Assembly: GCF_000737325.1 (NCBI RefSeq)
Contig: NZ_CP011125.1
Coordinates: forward strand, 1,984,001 to 2,048,000
Length of the DNA stretch: 64,000 nucleotides
From: Sandaracinus amylolyticus
Lineage (GTDB): Bacteria > Myxococcota_A > Polyangia > Polyangiales > Sandaracinaceae
Reading direction: 5' to 3'
Position numbers and translations under genes: made by a program
The notes under the pieces: model-generated
What the model was told of the DNA's origin: nothing
The model's database searches: none
Seen by the model: only the letters and a program-made list of their open reading frames with translations
In this document: positions 59,003-64,000 of the stretch, one piece after another
How positions within the stretch are numbered: the first letter of the stretch is position 1
How the letters are laid out: every line of letters starts with the position of its first letter

Positions 59003-59578
59003 GTGAGCGTGGCGGAGCGCATCCCCGAGCAGTCCGAAGCGCCCGATCCGCGGATCGCGGCCGCCGCGTCCGGCGATCGCCGCGCGGCGCAGGAGCTCCT
59101 CTCCGAGCTCCTGCCGCGCGTCCGCAACCTGGTGCGCTACTTGGTGCGCGGAGACGCCGACGTCGACGACATGGCGCAGCAGTCGCTGATCGCGATCCTG
59201 CACGCGCTCCACGGCTACCGCGGCGAGGGCTCGCTCCGCGCGTGGGCCGATCGGATCACGGTGCGCACGACGATGGCGCACCTGCGACGCCGCCGCGCCG
59301 AGGCCGGCGCGCGCGAGCGTCACGCGCCCGATCTCCGTGCGGTGCGCGATCCCGACGCGCCGCCCGACACCTACGTGCAGCGCCGCGACGTCGCGCGCTT
59401 GCTCGACGCGCTGCCCGACGAACAGCGCGAGGCCGTGGTCCTGCATCACGTCGTCGGTCTCAGCGCCCCCGAGCTCGCGGAGACGCTCGGGGTGCCGTTC
59501 GAGACGGCGCGCAGCCGACTGCGGCTCGGGATGAAGAAGCTCCGTGAGGGGATGGGCGTGGGGGGAGAAGCATCATGA
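59003..59578 (+). CDS. ECF-type RNA polymerase sigma factor
   Basis: A 191-residue ECF sigma factor, start GTG 59003 (GTG 59009 also possible). Region 2: VRNLVRYLVRGDADVDDMAQ, QSLIAILHALHGYRGEGSLR, AWADRITVRTTMAHLRR; region 4: LHHVVGLSAPELAETLGVPF, TARSRLRLGMKKLREGM. Its stop overlaps the TPR membrane protein (ATGA). With the following two genes and the divergent envelope protein it forms the second sigma module in the window. Confidence 0.92.
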   Translation: MSVAERIPEQSEAPDPRIAAAASGDRRAAQELLSELLPRVRNLVRYLVRGDADVDDMAQQSLIAILHALHGYRGEGSLRAWADRITVRTTMAHLRRRRAEAGARERHAPDLRAVRDPDAPPDTYVQRRDVARLLDALPDEQREAVVLHHVVGLSAPELAETLGVPFETARSRLRLGMKKLREGMGVGGEAS

Positions 59579-60414
59579 GCCACGACGAATTCGACGACGC
59601 CCTCGCAGCACAGCTCGGCCTGGGCCTCGACGACGAGCCCGGTCCGGCGCGCCGGATCACGCCGCAGCAGAGCGCGGCGCTGATCGCGGGTGCGCTCGAC
59701 GCGTGGCAGGGCACGCCCGCGGCGAACGTGAGCGCGCCGGTGCGCAGCGCGGCGCCGGTGCGTCTCGCGTACCTCGTCGCGGCGATCTCGGCGCTGATCG
59801 CGGTCGGCTCGGTCGCGGCGATGACGATCGTGCTGAGCCGCGGGCCCGAGCGCAGCGAGGAGCCGGTGATGGTGCTCCCGCAGGAGTCGCCGCGCGACGA
59901 GGCGATCGAGGAGCCGGTCGCGCCCGAGCCGCCGCCGGAGCCCGCGATCGAGGCGCCGCCGGTCGTCGAGGAGCCCGAGGAGAACGAGCGCGCCGACGCG
60001 CCCGCGCGCCGTCGTCCCGCGCCGCGCACGCCCGACGATCTGCTCGCCGAGGCGAACGCGCTGCGCAGCGCCGGTCGCTGGCGCGAGGCCGAGGCGACCT
60101 ACGCGCGCGTGCCGCGCGAGCATCCCGACTCGTTCTCGGCGTACGTCGCGCAGGTCGCGGCGGGCGACGTGCGCCTCGCGCACCTGCGTGATCCGCGCGG
60201 CGCGCTGCGCCTCTATCGCCGCGCGCTCGCGGCGCGCCCGGGTGGTCCGCTCGACGCCGAGGCCCGCGAGGGCATCGCGCGCGCGCTGCGCCGCCTCGGC
60301 GATCCGCGCGGCGAGCGCGACACGCTGCGCGCGCTGATCTCGGCGCACCCGACCACGCCCGCGGCGACGAGGGCTCGCGCGAGGCTCGCGGAGCTGGAAT
60401 CCTCGGGGGAGTGA
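59575..60414 (+). CDS. Membrane anti-sigma-like protein with TPR tail
   Basis: A 279-residue protein with a cytoplasmic acidic N-terminus, one membrane helix at about 63-84 (LAYLVAAISALIAVGSVAAM), a Pro/Glu linker and a C-terminal TPR-like helical domain (LLAEANALRSAGRWREAEAT, GALRLYRRALAARPGGP). ATGA coupling to the sigma gene and topology argue for anti-sigma function. Unlike the protein at 33342 it lacks a recognisable FecR domain. Its stop overlaps the next start (GTGA). Confidence 0.78.
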   Translation: MSHDEFDDALAAQLGLGLDDEPGPARRITPQQSAALIAGALDAWQGTPAANVSAPVRSAAPVRLAYLVAAISALIAVGSVAAMTIVLSRGPERSEEPVMVLPQESPRDEAIEEPVAPEPPPEPAIEAPPVVEEPEENERADAPARRRPAPRTPDDLLAEANALRSAGRWREAEATYARVPREHPDSFSAYVAQVAAGDVRLAHLRDPRGALRLYRRALAARPGGPLDAEAREGIARALRRLGDPRGERDTLRALISAHPTTPAATRARARLAELESSGE

Positions 60415-61760
60415 CGCCGCGCGCCCGACTCGCTTCACTCTCTGCCTCGCTGCTGCTCGCGGCGTGCAGCGTCGACGACGTGGTCGCGGTGCAGCGTGGC
60501 CTCGACGCGAACGTCCCACGCGACGCGCCGGTCGACGCGAGGCTCCCGAGCTACTGCGAGGGCGAGGGCCCGCCCGTGCTGGTGTCGGATCGCGGCCTGC
60601 CGCTCTGCAGCGGTGGGCTCGCGGAGGCGACGTTCCGCTTCGCGCTGTGCACCTGCGAGGGCTGGGTCTCCGCGGCGCCGATCACCACCGACTCGTTCGC
60701 GAGCGCCGACGGCCCGTACTCGTCGGATCGCGCCGGTCGCGCGGGCTCGATCGGCAGCAACGGGCGCATCGAGTTCAACGCGGGCGCCGACGTGTCGGGC
60801 GCGCTGTGGACGCTCGGCGGCGTGCACTCGAGCGTCGACCTGAGGGTCGGCTCCGACCTGCGCTCGGGCGCGGCCGTGACCTGCGACAACGGGCTCGACG
60901 TCGGGCGCGACGCGTACGTCGACGTGTCGCTCCGCGCCCGCACGCTGCGCGTCGGCGGAACGCTCACGATGCCCGAGGGCGCGCCGCTCGAGACGACGTT
61001 CCCGCCGACGCTCGGCATGGAGCGACGCGTCCCCGTCGCGACGCCGCCGCCCTGCTCGTGCGCGCCCGGCGATCTGCTCGACGTCGCGGCGCTCGTCGCG
61101 GCGCACGCGACCGACAACGACGACGCGCTCGTCGACTTCGATCCGCGCGAGCTCGACGGCTACACCGGCGACACGACGCTCACGTTGCCCTGCGGTCGCC
61201 TGTACCTCGAGCGCGTCGCCGGGGAGGGCGATCTCACGCTCGTCGTCACCGGCCGCACCGCGCTGTTCATCGCGGGCGATCTCTCGTTCAACGGCGAGTT
61301 CACGGTCCTGCTCGAGGGTCCGGGCGCGGAGATCGACATGTTCGTCGCGGGCGACCTCGGCGCGATGCGCGTGCTGCGCATCGGCGACGCGCTGCGTCCG
61401 GCGCAGGCGCGTCTCTACGTGGGCGGCGCGGGCAACGTGAGCCTCTCCGACAACGGCTTCTTTGGCGGCAACCTCTATGCGCCGCGCGCCGAGCTCGTCG
61501 CGGCGGGCGAGCTCGAGGTGTACGGCAGCGCGTTCGTGCGTCGGGTGTCGGCGTCGGGCCCGGTCACGCTCCACTACGACACCAGCGTCCTGCGCGCCGC
61601 CGATCCGTGTCCGCCTCCGACGCGCCCCGAGTGCACGAGCTGCCTCGACTGCCGCAACCAGGCCTGCGTCGGCGGGACGTGCGGCGCGTGCGTCGTCGAC
61701 ACCGACTGCTGCGCGCCGCTGCTCTGCGCATCGGGCACCTGCGTGCCCGAGCCGTTCTGA
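60411..61760 (+). CDS. Cys-rich lipoprotein with repetitive beta structure
   Basis: A 449-residue lipoprotein (lipobox LLLAACS), start GTG 60411 within the preceding stop. Residues about 120-370 have short regular strands (LRVGSDLRSGAAVTCDNGLD, VGRDAYVDVSLRARTLRVGG, LVVTGRTALFIAGDLSFNGE) suggestive of a right-handed beta-helix of bactofilin or DUF7305 type. The C-terminal 50 residues are Cys-rich (CTSCLDCRNQACVGGTCGAC). It is the third gene of the sigma operon and probably an envelope target or sensor. Confidence 0.78.
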   Translation: MTPRARLASLSASLLLAACSVDDVVAVQRGLDANVPRDAPVDARLPSYCEGEGPPVLVSDRGLPLCSGGLAEATFRFALCTCEGWVSAAPITTDSFASADGPYSSDRAGRAGSIGSNGRIEFNAGADVSGALWTLGGVHSSVDLRVGSDLRSGAAVTCDNGLDVGRDAYVDVSLRARTLRVGGTLTMPEGAPLETTFPPTLGMERRVPVATPPPCSCAPGDLLDVAALVAAHATDNDDALVDFDPRELDGYTGDTTLTLPCGRLYLERVAGEGDLTLVVTGRTALFIAGDLSFNGEFTVLLEGPGAEIDMFVAGDLGAMRVLRIGDALRPAQARLYVGGAGNVSLSDNGFFGGNLYAPRAELVAAGELEVYGSAFVRRVSASGPVTLHYDTSVLRAADPCPPPTRPECTSCLDCRNQACVGGTCGACVVDTDCCAPLLCASGTCVPEPF

Positions 61761-61766
61761 TCGTCG

Positions 61767-63119
61767 CTAGCTCGTCAGCCAGCCGATCGTCAGCGCGATC
61801 GAATTCACGATCGCGTGGATCGCGATCGGCGCGATCAGCGTGCCCGAGCGCAGCCGCGCCCAGCCGAGCACGAGCCCGATCGTCATCGGCCCGATGCGCG
61901 CCATCCCGTGCGCATCGTGCAGCGCGCCGAACAGCAGCGCCGACACCACGATCGCGCTCCACGGCGTGACCACCCGCGCGAGCCACGGCACGAGCAGACC
62001 GCGGAAGAGCAGCTCCTCGCCGAGCGGCGCGAGCACCGCGCCCGCGACGAACGTCATCACCAGCGCGATCGGCGCGCGATCACCCCCCAGCACCTCGCCG
62101 AGCGCCTCCGACCCGCCCTCGACGCCCAGCGCGCGCGCCGCCGCGAAGAGCGGCATCGCGAGCACGAGCACGCGCGGCACCCACGTCGCGACGTACATCA
62201 CGCCGAGCGCCACGACGCGCGGCACCGACATCGGCGGATCGCCGTCGAGCGTCGGCGTGTCGCCTTCCCATCTACGCGATGCCAGCCACACCGCGCCCGC
62301 GGCCATCGCGACGAGCACGATCTCCGAGCCCAGGAGCGCGATCTCGAGCACCAGGTCTTCGCCCCCGAACCGGCACGCGAGCACCGCGATCCCGCTCCCC
62401 ACGAGCGCACCGAGCGGCGGGATCGCCACGAACGGCACGAGGGTGGGCACGCCGCCGCGCACGCCGCGCCGCCATCCGAGCACCGCGAGCGCCATCGCGC
62501 CGAGCAGCACCACGCCGTACGACACCAGCGATCCGAGCCCGGGCACGAGATCGGCCGCGCGCACCTCGCCACATCGCTCGCGCGCGCCGAGCGCGCCTTC
62601 CACCGGCGCGACCTCCACGCGCTCGATCGCATCGCCGCGACGTAGCTCGATCGCGACGTCACCCTCGCTCGCACCCAGCGCGCCTCGCAGCGCCTCGAGC
62701 GACGCGATCGGCGCGCCGTTCGCGCGCAAGAGCACATCGCCCGCGACGATCCCCGCGTCGTCGGCGGGCGACCCTTCCAGCACGTCTGCGACGCGGAGCC
62801 CTTCGCCGGTGTGCGCCTCGTCGATCGCGACCCCGATCCGCGGCCCGCTCGGCGCGAGCGTCTGCTCCGCCGCGGGCAATACGCCGAGCGACGTCGCGAC
62901 CACCACGACCGCCGCGATCACATCGATCGCGAGCAGCCCCGAGAGCCGCTTCGCCCAGCGCCGCTCGCGCGCGTCCCGCCCCTGCGACGCGCGCCACGCG
63001 ACCGCCGTCGCGAGCGCCACGATCGGCAGCCCCAGGACCGGCAGCACCCCCGCGATCAGCGCGGCGTGGAAGAGCCACGACCCCGAGGGCGGCGCGCCCT
63101 CGTCCGCATCGCTCACCAC
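61767..63119 (-). CDS. PDZ-containing CPBP intramembrane metalloprotease
   Basis: A 450-residue polytopic membrane protein. Membrane helices flank a PDZ domain at about residues 95-170 (VADVLEGSPADDAGIVAGDV, LLRANGAPIASLEALRGALG). The C-terminal half is a CPBP (CAAX-processing/bacteriocin-processing, Abi) domain with EELLFRG (E368-E369 and R373), FGALHDAH and IAPIAIHAIVNSIAL, the expected glutamate and histidine motifs. Intramembrane proteolysis of an unknown substrate is predicted. The PDZ fusion is uncommon and may recognise substrate ends. Confidence 0.88.
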   Translation of the reverse strand: MVSDADEGAPPSGSWLFHAALIAGVLPVLGLPIVALATAVAWRASQGRDARERRWAKRLSGLLAIDVIAAVVVVATSLGVLPAAEQTLAPSGPRIGVAIDEAHTGEGLRVADVLEGSPADDAGIVAGDVLLRANGAPIASLEALRGALGASEGDVAIELRRGDAIERVEVAPVEGALGARERCGEVRAADLVPGLGSLVSYGVVLLGAMALAVLGWRRGVRGGVPTLVPFVAIPPLGALVGSGIAVLACRFGGEDLVLEIALLGSEIVLVAMAAGAVWLASRRWEGDTPTLDGDPPMSVPRVVALGVMYVATWVPRVLVLAMPLFAAARALGVEGGSEALGEVLGGDRAPIALVMTFVAGAVLAPLGEELLFRGLLVPWLARVVTPWSAIVVSALLFGALHDAHGMARIGPMTIGLVLGWARLRSGTLIAPIAIHAIVNSIALTIGWLTS

Positions 63120-63164
63120 GCCGCCCTCACTCGACGCGACATAGGCCCAGCGGGCCCGTGTCGC

Positions 63165-64000
63165 TCACCGCGCCCAGCGCGGCGCGCGATCGCTGAACGT
63201 CCCGCTCCACTGGTCCACGAGCGTCGGCGCCGCCGAGCGCGCGTCCCAGCGCACCGAGAGCAGCATCTGCGCGCCCGGATCGGAGCGACGCGAGTCCGGC
63301 GGACGCTCCGCGCGGACCAGCAGCGTCGAGTTCGGCTGCTGCGTCACCGTGACCACCGCATCGCGCGCGATCTCCTGGGGCACGGTGCCCAGCGCGATCT
63401 CGTTGCCGCCGACGCGCGCCGACACGCTCAGCGAGGGACCCGCGGGCGTCACCACGATCTCGATCCGCGGCCCACCGCGCGGGCTCCACACCGCGAACGT
63501 CGCCGACGACATGCCCGGCCCGAACAGCGTGACCGGGATGCGCGGCTGGAGGTCCACCATCGTGACCTCACCGCGCGGCGGCTGCGGCGGAGGCTGGGGC
63601 GGCGGCGCCACCACCACGCCACCACCGCCACCGCCGACCAAGTGCCCCGGACCGACGTGCGGGTACTCGGTCACGCCGAACGTGTACGGCCCGGCGCGAC
63701 CGCTCGAGTAGCTGCCGACCCACACGCGGATCGGTCCCGGCCCGGTCGGCCCCTCGATCAGCGGGTTCAGCGAGCCCGCGCCGTCGTCGTTGCACGCGAT
63801 GCGGCCGTCCGGGTACTGCACGACGAGCGTCGTGTCGTGCCCCGCCGAAACCAGCATGCGCAGGTTCGGGAAGCCCGACTGCGCCATGACCACGTGGCTC
63901 GGCTGAGGGGTGATCCAGCCGCGGCAGCTGCTGTCGAGCATGCTCGCGTCGATCGGCCCGCCCGCCGAGCCCGTCAGCACGACGGGGTCCGGCTGGAAGC
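63165..64000 (-). CDS. Secreted protein with Gly/Pro linker, 5' end beyond window
   Basis: The open frame continues past base 64000, so only the last 277 residues are seen. It contains repeats of a pre-peptidase-like beta domain (FPNLRMLVSAGHDTTLVVQY, GRIACNDDGAGSLNPLI, IRVWVGSYSSGRAGPYTFGV), a Gly/Val/Pro-rich linker, and a C-terminal beta-rich domain (IPVTLFGPGMSSATFAVW). The N-terminal part likely has a signal peptide. The internal ATG/GTG codons are not the true start. Function unknown; extracellular or periplasmic. Confidence 0.75.
   Translation of the reverse strand, partial: FQPDPVVLTGSAGGPIDASMLDSSCRGWITPQPSHVVMAQSGFPNLRMLVSAGHDTTLVVQYPDGRIACNDDGAGSLNPLIEGPTGPGPIRVWVGSYSSGRAGPYTFGVTEYPHVGPGHLVGGGGGGVVVAPPPQPPPQPPRGEVTMVDLQPRIPVTLFGPGMSSATFAVWSPRGGPRIEIVVTPAGPSLSVSARVGGNEIALGTVPQEIARDAVVTVTQQPNSTLLVRAERPPDSRRSDPGAQMLLSVRWDARSAAPTLVDQWSGTFSDRAPRWAR

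Overview
The window comes from a very GC-rich Gram-negative bacterium and most resembles the Myxococcota (Polyangia, Sandaracinus-like). The grounds are the extreme GC at codon third positions, the many secreted lipoproteins whose lipobox is followed by Asp-Ala-Gly/Asp-Gly-Gly linkers, Cys-rich tails and beta-propeller repeats, four sigma factors of which three are tied to anti-sigma-like partners, and a CHAT/TPR protein. The taxonomic call is an inference; there is no rRNA or tRNA in the window.

Left part (1-13.2 kb): an aldo/keto reductase facing a LysR regulator, a PP2C phosphatase behind a zinc-ribbon membrane protein, an isopropylmalate/isocitrate-type dehydrogenase, then a secreted locus. 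That locus holds a HExxH metallopeptidase-like lipoprotein (minus strand) next to a TPR-CHAT lipoprotein, a small lipoprotein, a sigma factor and its probable anti-sigma factor. A 34-nt element (27 bases identical, same 7-nt spacer) precedes both the metallopeptidase and the small-lipoprotein/sigma operon, which suggests one self-regulated regulon. An XRE-cupin regulator and a GNAT enzyme diverge over two direct repeats.

Accessory island (about 13.9-18.0 kb): a tandem array of about seven 42-43-bp units, a GNAT gene broken by two frameshifts, a coupled two-gene cassette of unknown function in visibly less GC-rich DNA, a C-terminal fragment like type I restriction HsdR, and a Doc/Fic-like pair whose Fic motif lacks its catalytic histidine.

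Middle part (18-30 kb): an alpha/beta hydrolase with a lytic transglycosylase, a di-haem lipoprotein, NRDE and SGNH proteins, a large inverted array of 85-91-bp repeats centred on a perfect hairpin, SRPBCC, DJ-1/PfpI and UbiB-like proteins, a receiver-like protein, and a sigma factor with a long Pro/Ala-rich N-terminus.

Right part (30-64 kb): mreB is separated by about 17 kb from mreC-mreD-mrdA-rodA. Between them lie a small lipoprotein, a DUF6151-like protein, a sigma/FecR-TPR/envelope-protein operon, and a tandem duplication of a three-gene surface cassette: a WDG-repeat lipoprotein, a propeller lipoprotein carrying a CxxCH haem motif, and an IgGFc-binding-domain lipoprotein. Each copy has a matching upstream element, and the first copy ends at a good intrinsic terminator. 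After rodA come a 187-bp imperfect palindrome, two lipoproteins, a GFA protein, a Fur-box-controlled haem oxygenase operon, a second sigma/TPR/envelope-protein module, a PDZ-CPBP membrane protease, and a secreted protein running off the right edge. Overall, the window encodes cell-wall elongation, envelope stress sensing, and a large lipoprotein repertoire.
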